Source: Kibdelosporangium sp. MJ126-NF4 (GTDB lineage Bacteria > Actinomycetota > Actinomycetes > Mycobacteriales > Pseudonocardiaceae). From it: 64,000 bases of DNA. The stretch spans positions 713,063-777,062 of the forward strand of contig NZ_CDME01000006.1 of NCBI RefSeq assembly GCF_000826545.1, given 5' to 3'. The translations under genes and the position numbers were made by a program. Shown here piece after piece: positions 1-8,907 of this stretch. The notes below the pieces were generated by a model that worked only from the letters and a program-made list of their open reading frames with translations, had not been told where the DNA came from and searched no databases. How positions within the stretch are numbered: the stretch's first letter is position 1; the number at the start of each line of letters is the position of its first letter.

Positions 1-163
1 CTTTACACCCTGGATAGAGTCACGGCGCTGATCGGTAGAGGTACGCCAGTAGTTGCTCGCACCACCCGTTAGAGGGACCCAGGGAAAGCGTGTGTTCAGC
101 GAGTGACTGCAAGAAGTACACGGGGTAGCTGGGGCACTAACCGAAAAATGAGGAGCACCAAAC

Positions 164-1339
164 GTGAGTCGGGTGAACAAGCTGCGCGTCGGCGCCGCGC
201 TTGCCGGTGTGACGGTCACGGCCTTGATGGCGTCGGTGACGCCCGCGTCCGCCACGGGTGCGGTAACCGGCAAGATCAACACGGAAGCCGACACCAAGGG
301 GCCCTTGGTGGTGATGTCCGGGGCCAAGGACATGGAGGTCGCCACCAAGCTCATCGGTCTGAAGCTGGACGGTGAGAAGAGCGACTCGGTCCAGACCTAC
401 TGCGTCGACATCGAGCAACGCATCGACGACCAGGGCCCCGGTTACGTCGAGGCGGACTGGAACAAACACCCAAAGAAGGACTCGGCCTTCCACAAGAACA
501 GCCCCAAGATCAACTGGGTGCTGCATAACGGCTTCCCCCAGGTGAAGGTCGCGGACCTGGCCAAGAGGGTCGGCGCCGAGTTCGAAGGCGGGCTGAGCGA
601 GGCCGAGGCCGTCGCGGGCACACAGGCCGCTGTCTGGTCCTTCAGCGACAACCGCAAGCTCAAGGACGTCCTGGCTCCCAAGGACCCGAAGGAGCACGCG
701 AAGGCAGACAAGAAAGACGTCTTCGCCGTCTATGACTACCTGACCAAGAACGCCGGTGAGGGCATCTCGACCGAGCCGAAGCCGGTGCTCAAGCTGGAGC
801 CGAACAAGCTCAGCGGCAAGCCTGGCACCCTGATCGGCCCGTTCGTGGTCACCACGTCGGCGAGCGGCGTGAGCATCGCCGCCAAGCTGCCCGACGGTGT
901 CATCTTCAGCGACAAGGACGGCAAGGAACTGCCGAAGGCCGACGTCGCCGCGAAGATCCAGCAGCTGGACAAGTACGAGTTCTACCTGAAGGTGCCGTCG
1001 ACGCTGGCCACCGGCAAGGTCGACTTCACCGTGTCCGGCGACACCGAGTTCTCCCTCGGTCGCCTGTTCATCTCCAAGGACGACAAGAAGCCGTCGCAGT
1101 CGCTGATCCTGGCCAAGTCCGAGAAGGTCCGGCTGTCCGCACCGGGTGCCGCCGAGTGGGCCACTGCGACCGCGCCGACCACCTCGCCGACCGAGGCCCC
1201 GAAGCCGCAGCCCAAGGCCGCCGACAACGAGCTGGCCAACACCGGTGCCTCGGTGCTGATGCCGATCATCATCGGTGTCGTGCTCGTCGGTGGCGGTGTG
1301 GGTGTGCTGGTCTTCCAGCGTCGTCGCCGCCGCGCGTGA
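164..1339 (+). CDS. Thioester-domain (TED) surface protein with LANTG sortase signal
   Basis: This is a secreted, probably wall-anchored protein of 391 residues. Residues 1-30 form a signal peptide ending TPASA. Residues about 35-175 look like a thioester domain: Cys80 in TYCVDIE and Gln154 in TQAAVW are in the usual places for the Cys-Gln internal thioester, which in other TED proteins binds covalently to a target surface. The middle (about 200-325) resembles an Ig-like or SpaA-like beta domain. The C-terminus has LANTG at 357-361, a hydrophobic segment and an RRRRR tail, typical of class E sortase substrates in actinomycetes. The start is GTG 164, preceded by GAGGAG. No sortase gene is in the window. 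The thioester itself is inferred from the motifs, not demonstrated. Confidence 0.85.
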   Translation: MSRVNKLRVGAALAGVTVTALMASVTPASATGAVTGKINTEADTKGPLVVMSGAKDMEVATKLIGLKLDGEKSDSVQTYCVDIEQRIDDQGPGYVEADWNKHPKKDSAFHKNSPKINWVLHNGFPQVKVADLAKRVGAEFEGGLSEAEAVAGTQAAVWSFSDNRKLKDVLAPKDPKEHAKADKKDVFAVYDYLTKNAGEGISTEPKPVLKLEPNKLSGKPGTLIGPFVVTTSASGVSIAAKLPDGVIFSDKDGKELPKADVAAKIQQLDKYEFYLKVPSTLATGKVDFTVSGDTEFSLGRLFISKDDKKPSQSLILAKSEKVRLSAPGAAEWATATAPTTSPTEAPKPQPKAADNELANTGASVLMPIIIGVVLVGGGVGVLVFQRRRRRA

Positions 1340-1353
1340 CATAAGTAGCAATC

Positions 1354-1396
1354 AAGCCGGGCCCGGTGGCAAGTCCACCGGGCCTGGCTTTGTTTA
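1354..1396 (+). terminator. Rho-independent terminator after the TED gene
   Basis: A 16-bp near-perfect stem (1354-1369 with 1375-1390, loop CAAGT) is followed by TGTTT. It lies 14 bases past the stop of the TED gene and just before the FUSC start. Confidence 0.8.
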
Positions 1397-1405
1397 GATG
1401 GTCTT

Positions 1406-3352
1406 GTGGCCAAGTCGACTGTGGAGAGCAAGCGCGTCGCCGCTCCACATTGGCTCGTCCAACTTGTCAGGCCGGTGACGCTGCCGGTGCCGTGGCGGCG
1501 GATCACCAGGGCGGCGATCGCGATCACCGGGCCGATCGCGATCGGACTGGCCCTCGGCAGGCTCGACGTCGGCGTGATCGTCTCGATGGGTGCGCTGTGC
1601 GCGACCCTCGCCGACGCCGACGGCCCCTACCGCTACCGCGCGAAACGGATCGGCTGGGCCGCGGTCGGCGGTGCGATCGGGTTCTTCCTCGGCAGCCTCG
1701 CCGGTGGGCACGGCTGGTGGTCGGCCGCGGTCATCGTCGGCCTCGCCGGGATCTCGGCGCTGATCAGTGCCAGCGGCAACATCGCCTCGCTCGCCGCACT
1801 GCAGATGCTGGTGTTCGCCGCGCTCGGCGCGGGGCAGCCGAGGGACACGATCTTCGCCACGCTGTGGTTCCTCGCCGGTACCGGTGTGGTGTGGATGTTC
1901 GCGCTGGCCGCGTGGCCGTTCAAGGCGACAGGTCCGGAACGGGCCGCGGTCGCCGAGGTCTACGACGAGATCGCCGTGATGCTCGCCGCGTCGGGAACAG
2001 CGGGTGCGCGCACGGCCAGGCGTGACCTCACCACGGCCCTCAACAACGCCTACGACGCCCTCCTGACGGCCCGTTCCCGCCTGTCCGGGCGTGACCAGGC
2101 GTACCGCAGGCTGATGACACTCCTGGCGGACACCACGCCCGTTGTGGAGGCGAGCGTCGCGCTGGTGAACGTCGGACGCCAGCCGCCCGCTGAGGTCGTC
2201 CTGCACATGACCGCGGTCGCCGAGGCGATCCGGCTGGACGGGCCGCTGCCCCAGGCGCCGGAGTTCGACGAGCCCACCCGAGGCCACGCCGCGTTGCGCG
2301 CCGGGTTGGAGGGGCTCTCCTCGCCGACCGGCAAACGCGACCACCGCGATCCCGAGGACCACGTGCCGTTCCGCGAACGGCTGGAGACGGTCTTCGCTGG
2401 CAGGGTCGCGTGGTCGCACGCGGCGCGCCTGATGTTGTGCATGGCCGTGGCCGAGTTCGTCGGCTGGGTGTTGAAGCTGGAATACCCGTACTGGGTCGCG
2501 CTGACGGTCGCCATTGTGCTCAAGCCGGACTTCGGGTCGGTGTTCGGGCGCGCGGTCCTGCGGGGCCTCGGCACGCTGCTGGGCGTGCTGCTCGGTGCGC
2601 TTGTGCTCGCCTTCGACCCGCGTGGCTGGGTGCTCGTCCTGCTGGTCGCGCTGATCGCGGGGGCGTTGCCGTACGGCCGCGACCGCAACTACGGCATGTT
2701 CTCGACGTTCGTCACGCCGCTGGTGATCGTCCAACTCGACCTGGCGCACACCAGCGACTGGGGCCTGGTCGGGGCCAGGCTCGTCGACACCGCACTCGGC
2801 TGCGCGATCGTGCTCGTGTTCGGCTACCTGCTGTGGCCGGGCAGCCTGCGGCCACGGGTCGGCACCCAGTTGCTGAGCACATTGGAGTCGCTCAGCGCGT
2901 ACATCGAGCACGGTCTGTCCGGTTCGGACAACCGGGTGAAGCTGCGCAGGGACACCTACCGTGAGCTGTCCGACCTGCGTAACGCCTTCCAGCAGGCCGT
3001 CGTCGAACCGTCCGCCGCCGGGCTGCAGGCCGCCGCGTGGTGGCCGGTGATCGTCACGCTCGAACGCGCCGCCGACGCGGTGACCGGACTGGCCGTCGGG
3101 ATCCAGCGCGGTGCCGAGCCGATCGAGCCCGACGCGATCGAGACGCTGACCGACGCGGTTGCCGAGGCCGGTGCGTCGATCAGGGAGGAACGCCCGCCGC
3201 AGCGGATGCCGATGCCCGACGTCGACCGGCTGACACGCCTGGTCACCGAGCTGGTGTCGGTGCTGGCCACGCTGCGCGGACCGGACTGGTATACCCGGAC
3301 GGGTGGACAGATCGTCCGGCGGCTGCTGCAGCCGGTGCGTCGCGAACGGTAG
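1406..3352 (+). CDS. FUSC-family integral membrane protein
   Basis: This 648-residue membrane protein resembles the FUSC/aromatic acid exporter (AaeB/YccS-like) superfamily. Two hydrophobic blocks, at about residues 30-180 and 330-480, each hold several membrane helices. A soluble region separates them, and a helical cytoplasmic tail follows. This duplicated transmembrane-soluble layout is typical of FUSC proteins, which are thought to export aromatic acids or related anions; the substrate here is unknown. GTG 1406 is used as start because it follows the terminator of the previous gene; no strong ribosome-binding site is visible, so a nearby start is possible. It stands alone rather than in an obvious operon. 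Confidence 0.8.
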   Translation: MAKSTVESKRVAAPHWLVQLVRPVTLPVPWRRITRAAIAITGPIAIGLALGRLDVGVIVSMGALCATLADADGPYRYRAKRIGWAAVGGAIGFFLGSLAGGHGWWSAAVIVGLAGISALISASGNIASLAALQMLVFAALGAGQPRDTIFATLWFLAGTGVVWMFALAAWPFKATGPERAAVAEVYDEIAVMLAASGTAGARTARRDLTTALNNAYDALLTARSRLSGRDQAYRRLMTLLADTTPVVEASVALVNVGRQPPAEVVLHMTAVAEAIRLDGPLPQAPEFDEPTRGHAALRAGLEGLSSPTGKRDHRDPEDHVPFRERLETVFAGRVAWSHAARLMLCMAVAEFVGWVLKLEYPYWVALTVAIVLKPDFGSVFGRAVLRGLGTLLGVLLGALVLAFDPRGWVLVLLVALIAGALPYGRDRNYGMFSTFVTPLVIVQLDLAHTSDWGLVGARLVDTALGCAIVLVFGYLLWPGSLRPRVGTQLLSTLESLSAYIEHGLSGSDNRVKLRRDTYRELSDLRNAFQQAVVEPSAAGLQAAAWWPVIVTLERAADAVTGLAVGIQRGAEPIEPDAIETLTDAVAEAGASIREERPPQRMPMPDVDRLTRLVTELVSVLATLRGPDWYTRTGGQIVRRLLQPVRRER

Positions 3353-3384
3353 CCTGCGAGACGGGCCTGTAAAGGGAGATGAAC

Positions 3385-3612
3385 ATGGGTATTAACTTCG
3401 ACGAGCTCAAGAACAAGGCGCAGGACCTCGTCAAGCAGCACGGCGAGAAGATCGAGGGCGGCGTCGAGAAGGCGGGCGAGTTCGCCAAGAAGAAGTTCGG
3501 GCACGAGGACAAGGTCGACTCGGTCGTCGACAAGATCCAGGACATGATTCCGGACAAGCCCAAGCAGGATGACCAGGACAATCCGGACAAGCCCAAGCAG
3601 GACAACGCGTGA
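3385..3612 (+). CDS. MT0933-like small antitoxin-family protein
   Basis: This is a 75-residue, highly charged, Lys/Asp-rich protein with repeated DxxKxKxxD helical segments, resembling the MT0933/Rv0909 antitoxin family (Pfam MT0933_antitox). The C-terminal 20 residues are a KPKQDDQDNPDKPKQD-type low-complexity tail containing a short duplication. ATG 3385 is preferred over the in-frame ATG 3379 because the latter overlaps the ribosome-binding site AAAGGGAG (3371-3378). The stop overlaps the next start (GTGA), so the two genes are probably translationally coupled. In M. tuberculosis the partner Rv0910 is an SRPBCC-fold protein; that family is not the neighbour here, so antitoxin activity is unproven. 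Confidence 0.7.
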   Translation: MGINFDELKNKAQDLVKQHGEKIEGGVEKAGEFAKKKFGHEDKVDSVVDKIQDMIPDKPKQDDQDNPDKPKQDNA

Positions 3613-4202
3613 CGACAACGCTCACGCGCAAGCCCCTCATCCTGACCTGGCAGGGCATCGACTCCGCCAGGCTGGAGTCGGTCCGCCTGCTCGTCGCCGA
3701 CAACCGCTTACGCGCGTCCGGCCGACTGATCGCGGCGGCCACGGCCGACGACGAGGCGTACAGCGCGTCCTACGAGGCCGCGACGGACCAGTCCGGCGGG
3801 TTCAGCCGCCTGCTGATCCGGGCGACCACGGCCGAGGAGGAGCGCCAGATCTCGGTCAGCCGCACCGAGGACGGCACCTGGCTCGTCGACCGCGGCCAGG
3901 GCACCGAACGCTCGACGTTCGGCGGTGCGCTGGAAGTGGACGTCGCGGGGGCGGTGCTGTTCAACTCCCTGCCGATCCGCAGGCTCGGCCTGCACCGCGA
4001 GTCCGCGCGGCACGAACTGCCGGTCGTGTACGTCTCGCTGCCGGACCTGTCGGTCCGGGTCTCCCACCAGACGTACACCACGGTGTCCGTCGGCGAGGAC
4101 AGCTCGGTGATCACCTACGCCGACGAGTCGTTCACCGCCGACGTCACAGTGGACAGCTCCGGCTTTGTGATCGAGTACCCCCGGCTGGCTCGACGGGTCT
4201 AG
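3609..4202 (+). CDS. Putative glycolipid-binding domain protein
   Basis: This 197-residue protein has no signal peptide and resembles the putative glycolipid-binding family (Pfam PF06475). Supporting features are an N-terminal LxWQGIDxARLESVRL stretch, a central DGTWLVDRGQG segment and a C-terminal repeated beta pattern with YTxxSVGEDSSVITYADESF. It probably forms a beta-barrel-like lipid-binding fold; the ligand is unknown. It starts with GTG inside the preceding stop (4-base overlap), which implies co-expression with the small MT0933-like gene. Its stop shares CTAG with the stop of the opposing gene, so the two transcription units converge with no spacer. Confidence 0.7.
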   Translation: MTTTLTRKPLILTWQGIDSARLESVRLLVADNRLRASGRLIAAATADDEAYSASYEAATDQSGGFSRLLIRATTAEEERQISVSRTEDGTWLVDRGQGTERSTFGGALEVDVAGAVLFNSLPIRRLGLHRESARHELPVVYVSLPDLSVRVSHQTYTTVSVGEDSSVITYADESFTADVTVDSSGFVIEYPRLARRV

Positions 4203-5986
4203 TTCGGCACGGACCAGGTCGCCGTCGTGTAGCCGGGAGCGACGTTCGGGTCGGTGCTGATCGCCTTGACTTCGAGGTTGTGCGGCCCCGACGCGAACGC
4301 GCCGCTGTTGAGCGCGATCCGCCACTGACCGGTGACGGCGGGGCCGTCCACCGCAGTCGGGATGCCCGCCACCCGCTTGGTGTCGATGAACACCTCGATC
4401 CCGGCGAGCCCGCCCTGTGTCTCCGCGCCGTCCGCCGCGATCTCGAGCACCACTCTGCCCCGCGACACGAACCGGTTGTCACTGACCGCGTGGCCGGACG
4501 CGTCCAGGAAGGTCGTGCGCAGCGTCGCGAGCGTCAGCGGCGGCCGGGCGGCCGGGCCCGGCGCGGGTTCGGCCTGGTCGGGCGACGGCCTGCTCGCCGG
4601 GTCCGGGATCAGGTCCAGGTCGACGTGCTGCACGACGGGGGAGACTGTCGGGGTGGCGCCGCGGACGGTGATCCGCAGTTCCCTGCGGTCACCGGACAGC
4701 ACGAGGCCGTCGGCGGGCAGGTCGGCGACGAGCGGGAATCGGAAACTCGGCGTGAACACGAGCCCGTCGACAGCGGGCCGCGCCGGGAAGATCCGCCCCG
4801 CGACCTCGACGGTGAACGGTGTCATGGGCTCCCGCAGCGTCGTGCGGACAGTCAGCCGCAACTGCCCGCCGAGGACACCCGTCATCAGCTCGGTCTTCGG
4901 CTCCTTGCCGGGGTTGGTCGCGGTGATCCGAGGCGGTGCGACGAACGCGGGCGTCTCGGCGCTGGACAGCCCGATCGCGTCGATACCCACGTAGCTCAAC
5001 CCGTTGGGCGGCCCGACGAAACCGAACAACGCCGTCGCGGACGTCCACAGCGGCACGTGTGCGCTGCCCGCGACTTTGGCCCCGTCACGCCACAACGACA
5101 GGCCGTCGGTCCGCATGACGAGTTCCCAGCGGGAACTGAGGTTGGTCCGGCGCGTGATCATGACCGGTTCGGCGCCGGGCAGGGTGACCGACTCCGGTGT
5201 GATCTTCACCCGCAGTGTCCCCGGCGGGAGTGTGCTGTCGATCAGGTCGACCGGTCCTGGCACGAGGTCGAACAGCAGTTGGCCGTCGCGGGCCGGAGCG
5301 TCGGTCTCGATCATCACGCGGCCGAGTTCGCCACCGATGTCCTTGAGCTGCAACGGAGTTCGTGACCGAAGCGCCAGTGACTCACTGCCGCACGCCGCGC
5401 TGATCACCAGTCGGCGGGCGTCGTCCCCGTCGCCGCGGGACATCCGCGCGCACGCCGCGTTGTTCGCCAGCCGCCAGCGCGCCGGGTCGGGTACCACCGT
5501 GCCGTCGAAGTGGTCGACCAGCGCGTACCGGCTCTCGTCCGGGCGTTGCGCTGATGGCCGTTCGCGTGCGGTCGACGGCTCCGACCGCTGTCCGAAGGCG
5601 TCAACGGCCCGTACCTCGACCTGGTAGTCGACCTTGTCGTCCAGGCCGTCGAACTGCACGGCGTTGTCGGCGACCAGCCGGTCGCGGACCACGCCGCCCT
5701 CGCCCCGTAATCGCACGTCGTAACCTGGCGCCTTGGCGGCCCAGGTCACCTGTAATCGGTGCGGTCCGCCCACCACCAGCAGACCACTCGGTTTCTCCGG
5801 CCGCGCACCGGGTTTCGGCGCCAGCGCACTGTCGTCGACGAACTCCTTGACGGTGGTCTGGACCGGTGGCGGCGGTGGCTCCCCATCGGTCCGCGTGTCG
5901 GCGGCACGCAGTGCGATCACGGCCCCGGCGACCACTACCAGGCCACCGGCCATGTATCCGGCCCGGTGCAACAGACGACGCTCCAC
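4199..5986 (-). CDS. Membrane-anchored extracytoplasmic protein with Fn3 and lectin-fold regions
   Basis: This 595-residue protein has an N-terminal hydrophobic segment (residues about 9-28) that would export or anchor it. Residues about 65-145 read as a fibronectin type III domain (VTWAAKAPGYDVRL, then VDYQVEVRAVDAFGQRSEPS). Residues about 155-345 look like a concanavalin A/laminin-G-like beta sandwich (DHFDGT at the start, WELVMRTDGLSLWRDG inside). Two further Ig-like segments lie at about 370-590, separated by a Pro-rich linker near 465-490. No catalytic motif is evident, so binding of a surface polymer is the likeliest role, by inference from domain type. It is a single-gene unit convergent with the glycolipid-binding gene. 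Confidence 0.65.
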   Translation of the reverse strand: MERRLLHRAGYMAGGLVVVAGAVIALRAADTRTDGEPPPPPVQTTVKEFVDDSALAPKPGARPEKPSGLLVVGGPHRLQVTWAAKAPGYDVRLRGEGGVVRDRLVADNAVQFDGLDDKVDYQVEVRAVDAFGQRSEPSTARERPSAQRPDESRYALVDHFDGTVVPDPARWRLANNAACARMSRGDGDDARRLVISAACGSESLALRSRTPLQLKDIGGELGRVMIETDAPARDGQLLFDLVPGPVDLIDSTLPPGTLRVKITPESVTLPGAEPVMITRRTNLSSRWELVMRTDGLSLWRDGAKVAGSAHVPLWTSATALFGFVGPPNGLSYVGIDAIGLSSAETPAFVAPPRITATNPGKEPKTELMTGVLGGQLRLTVRTTLREPMTPFTVEVAGRIFPARPAVDGLVFTPSFRFPLVADLPADGLVLSGDRRELRITVRGATPTVSPVVQHVDLDLIPDPASRPSPDQAEPAPGPAARPPLTLATLRTTFLDASGHAVSDNRFVSRGRVVLEIAADGAETQGGLAGIEVFIDTKRVAGIPTAVDGPAVTGQWRIALNSGAFASGPHNLEVKAISTDPNVAPGYTTATWSVPN

Positions 5987-6055
5987 CCGCTCAAGCTAGG
6001 CGGGAATGTGCCCTGCTTCACACTTTCGTTGCCTGGTCGATACCGAACCAGGTTG

Positions 6056-7027
6056 CTACGCGGTCAGTGCGAAATGCCCGTCGAGACCGACGACCCGGCC
6101 GCCGTGTTCGCCGAGCGTGAGCAGAGCGTCGCGAGCACCGGGCGCGGTCAGGTCGATCCGGCCTGGCCTGCGCGGCGCGTCGCGGTGATCCTGGGACGCC
6201 TGCCAGCCCCGATGCCCGGCCTCCACCGTCGCCTTGAGCGAACCCGTCGACGCCAACGCCCCCCGCGCCGCACCGAGCCTGCCCAGCGCGTCGTCGACGG
6301 CGTCGAGCAACGGCCCCCGGTTGCCTTCACACATCGCGCGGACCAGTTCCGGGCGCGTCCCGGCGACACGCGTCCCGTCGGAGTACGAACCCGCGGCCAA
6401 CGCCAGCGAGAGGTTGCCGCCATCGGCGCCGACCGAAGCGAGCACGGCGGCCAGCAGGTGCGGCAGGTGCGAGATCCGGGCGACAGCATCGTCATGCCCC
6501 GCCGCACTCGCGGGCACGATCTGCGCACCGCAGTCCAGAACAAGCTCGGCCACCGCACGCCACGCGTCCGCGTCGGTCTCGTCCTCCACGGTCAGCACCC
6601 AGGACGCGCCCTTGAACAAGTCAGCGGACCCGGCCGCCCATCCGGACGAGGTCGTACCGGCCATCGGGTGCCCACCGACGTAGCGGGCGCGGGAAGCGGT
6701 CTGGCGCACAGCCATCTCGACAGGGGCCTTCACGCTCACCACGTCCGTCAGCACACACTCCGGCGCGTGGGCCGCGACCGCCGTCAGCGTCTTCTGCACT
6801 GCGGGCAACGGAACCGCGATCACCACGATCGCGTCCCGCTGGGCAGCCAGCCGTAGCGCGTCCTCCACTGCGGACTCGACAGCGAAGCCGTCCATTGTGG
6901 CGGCTTCGGCATCCTCGACGGACGCGGTGAAGCCCCACACCTGCCTGCCCGACTCGCGCGCCGCGCGCAGCAGCGATCCGCCGACGAGCCCTAGTCCGAT
7001 CACGCACACTGGCCGCACGTCCCACAT
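6056..7027 (-). CDS. tyrA: Prephenate dehydrogenase
   Basis: This is the 323-residue enzyme that converts prephenate to 4-hydroxyphenylpyruvate with NAD(P)+ in tyrosine synthesis. The nucleotide-binding motif GLGLVGGS is at residues 11-18. The family segments VIAVPLPAV, LTDVVSVKAPV and VGGHPMAGTTSSGWA follow in order. The length suits the stand-alone TyrA of actinomycetes, with no fused chorismate mutase. ATG 7027 is used; GTG 7018 just downstream is an alternative. No other aromatic pathway gene is adjacent. Confidence 0.93.
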   Translation of the reverse strand: MWDVRPVCVIGLGLVGGSLLRAARESGRQVWGFTASVEDAEAATMDGFAVESAVEDALRLAAQRDAIVVIAVPLPAVQKTLTAVAAHAPECVLTDVVSVKAPVEMAVRQTASRARYVGGHPMAGTTSSGWAAGSADLFKGASWVLTVEDETDADAWRAVAELVLDCGAQIVPASAAGHDDAVARISHLPHLLAAVLASVGADGGNLSLALAAGSYSDGTRVAGTRPELVRAMCEGNRGPLLDAVDDALGRLGAARGALASTGSLKATVEAGHRGWQASQDHRDAPRRPGRIDLTAPGARDALLTLGEHGGRVVGLDGHFALTA

Positions 7028-7091
7028 CCTGCCCTACGAGGACCGAGACACGGCCACGGATCGTGGCCGCACGACCACAGTCTGACGAGAT

Positions 7092-8339
7092 CTATCGGAG
7101 GGTGTCCAGTGCGAACGCCGCATACATCGCCACTCCGTTGGCGAGCGCGGATTCGTCGAAATGCACGCGGTTGGAGTGGTTCGGGTCGGCGTCGGCAGGC
7201 TCGACACCGGGCGGGCACGCGCCGAGGAAAGCGAACGCACCGGGAACTTTCTGCAACACGTAGGAGAAGTCCTCCGCGCCCATCATCGGGTTCGGCATCG
7301 GTGCGGCGTGCCGCTGACCGAGAACCGCGCCCGCGAGGCCGACCACGTGCGGCCCGATCATGTCGTCGTTGACCGTCACCGGGTAGCCCTGGATCAGGTC
7401 GACCTCCGCGCTGCAGCCGTACGCCGCGGCGATGTGGTGGCACAGCTTGGGCAGTTCCTCGCGGACCTTGGTCCGGCTCGCCTCGGACAGCGACCGGAAC
7501 GTGCCCTCGAGCTCAGCCGACTCCGGGATGATGTTGGACGTCGTGCCCGCGGTGATCCGCCCGACGGTCACCACGACCGGCTCGAACACGCTGATCTGCC
7601 TGGTCACCATGGTCTGCAGGGCGCCGACCATGGCCGCGGCGGCGGGGACCGGGTCCATCGCGTTGTGCGGAAGCGCGCCGTGCCCGCCACGACCGGTGAC
7701 CCGGATGACGAAGGTGTCCGCGGCGGCCAGCATCGGGCCCGCCTTGCTGCGGATCACGCCGGACGTGTCCGTCGCGGTGATGTGCAGCGCGAAGGCGCGT
7801 TCGATCGGCCGCCCGCCCGCGTCGAGCACACCCTCCTCGATCATGTACCTCGCACCGTGGTGGCCCTCCTCGCCGGGCTGGAACATGAACACCACCCGCC
7901 CGGCCAGCGCCTCCTTGCGCGAGCACAGCAGCCGCGCGGCGGACACGAGCATCGCTGTGTGCGTGTCGTGGCCGCAGGCGTGCATCGAACCGTCCACTTC
8001 GGAGGAGTACGTCAGTCCGCTGTCCTCCTGGAGGGGGAGCGCGTCCATGTCACCCCGCAGCAACACGGTCGGACCGGGCTGCCCGCCGTTGAGCACGGCG
8101 ATCACCGAACTGCACGACTTGCCGGTCATCACGTGCAGACCGAGCCCGTCCAGCGCGTGCACCACCGCCGCCTGCGTCTTGGGCAGCCGCAGCCCCTGCT
8201 CGGGGTGCATGTGGATCTTGCGGCGCAACGCCACCGTGCGCGGTTGCAGTGCACGTGCCGCTTCGACAAGGCCGGCGAACCTCGGGTCGGTTGCCAATGC
8301 GGAAACAGTCGGTGACGAGTTCGAACGTGAGGCGTTCAT
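7092..8339 (-). CDS. M20-family amidohydrolase (IAA-amino acid hydrolase / hippurate hydrolase type)
   Basis: This is a 415-residue metal-dependent amidohydrolase of the M20D family, which removes acyl or amino-acid groups from amide conjugates. Family motifs are seen in order: RRKIHMHPEQGL, LRGDMDALPLQE, MHACGHDTHTAML (metal ligands), FQPGEEGHHGARYMIEEG and, near the C-terminus, NPMMGAEDFSYVLQKVPGAFAFLG. The substrate cannot be told from sequence. The start is placed at ATG 8339. The reading frame stays open further upstream, but that extension would run across the divergent gene at 8419. The roughly 80-base gap between the two starts must hold both promoters. Confidence 0.88.
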   Translation of the reverse strand: MNASRSNSSPTVSALATDPRFAGLVEAARALQPRTVALRRKIHMHPEQGLRLPKTQAAVVHALDGLGLHVMTGKSCSSVIAVLNGGQPGPTVLLRGDMDALPLQEDSGLTYSSEVDGSMHACGHDTHTAMLVSAARLLCSRKEALAGRVVFMFQPGEEGHHGARYMIEEGVLDAGGRPIERAFALHITATDTSGVIRSKAGPMLAAADTFVIRVTGRGGHGALPHNAMDPVPAAAAMVGALQTMVTRQISVFEPVVVTVGRITAGTTSNIIPESAELEGTFRSLSEASRTKVREELPKLCHHIAAAYGCSAEVDLIQGYPVTVNDDMIGPHVVGLAGAVLGQRHAAPMPNPMMGAEDFSYVLQKVPGAFAFLGACPPGVEPADADPNHSNRVHFDESALANGVAMYAAFALDTLR

Positions 8340-8418
8340 GTCCTTGATAGTGACATCGTGGGCGCGCCGATGGGTGCTGGTTCTTCCGGGTGAACGCCAA
8401 CCGGAATACGGTGTGCAC

Positions 8419-8907
8419 ATGTCTCTCCAGGAGCCAGTCGCCGGCTTCGCCGTAGCGGTCGTCCGGGAGGACGGCAAGTGGCGGTGCGACTCCATGGCCG
8501 AAGGTGCCCTGCGTGAACTCGACTCGGCCATCACCGAACTGCGCAAGATCCGCTCCACCGGCGCGGTGTTCGGCATGCTGGCCGTCGACGACGAGTTCTT
8601 CCTGCTGATCAGGCCGAGTCCAGGCGGTATGTCGTTGCTGCTGTCGGACGCGGCGGCCGCGTTGGACTACGACGTCGCGGCGGACGCGCTCGACCTGCTG
8701 CGCGTCGATCCACCCGACGAGGAGGACGACGAGCTGTGGCCGGAGGGCTCGCTGGACATCCTCGCCGACCTCGGGCTGCCCGCGCCCGAGCTGCAGGTGA
8801 TCACGGGCGAGGTGGACCTCTACCCGGACCAGCAGCTGCAGATGATCGCCCAGCGCTGCGGGTTCGCCGGGGAGTTCAGCACCCTGCTCGACCGCATCCA
8901 GCAGTGA
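8419..8907 (+). CDS. tRNA adenosine deaminase-associated protein
   Basis: This is a 162-residue acidic protein of the actinobacterial family found directly upstream of tadA (TIGR03941-type). It has an N-terminal AVAVVREDGKW segment, a central FxLLIRPSPGG stretch and a long acidic run (PPDEEDDELWPEGS). Its stop TGA overlaps the GTG start of tadA by four bases, so the two are translationally coupled. The biochemical role of this family is not established; the constant pairing suggests a link to TadA. Confidence 0.88.
   Translation: MSLQEPVAGFAVAVVREDGKWRCDSMAEGALRELDSAITELRKIRSTGAVFGMLAVDDEFFLLIRPSPGGMSLLLSDAAAALDYDVAADALDLLRVDPPDEEDDELWPEGSLDILADLGLPAPELQVITGEVDLYPDQQLQMIAQRCGFAGEFSTLLDRIQQ

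Noticed and set aside
1..163. Gene fragment at the left edge
   Set aside because: No frame with convincing coding character; treated as the 5' region of the TED gene, with GAGGAG as its ribosome-binding site.
137..1351. Long minus-strand open frame opposite the TED gene
   Set aside because: Arg/Gly/His-rich translation typical of antisense frames in GC-rich DNA; the plus-strand gene has signal peptide, domain and anchor motifs.
1394..2911. 505-codon minus-strand frame opposite the FUSC gene
   Set aside because: Low-complexity Arg/Glu/His composition and no motif; a shadow of the membrane protein frame.
3569..5365. 598-codon plus-strand frame across the Fn3 protein
   Set aside because: Composition is Arg/Gly-rich and it crosses two real genes; no start context.
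8340..8576. N-terminal extension of the M20 amidohydrolase
   Set aside because: It would overlap the divergent deaminase-associated gene, and its residues are unlike the family.
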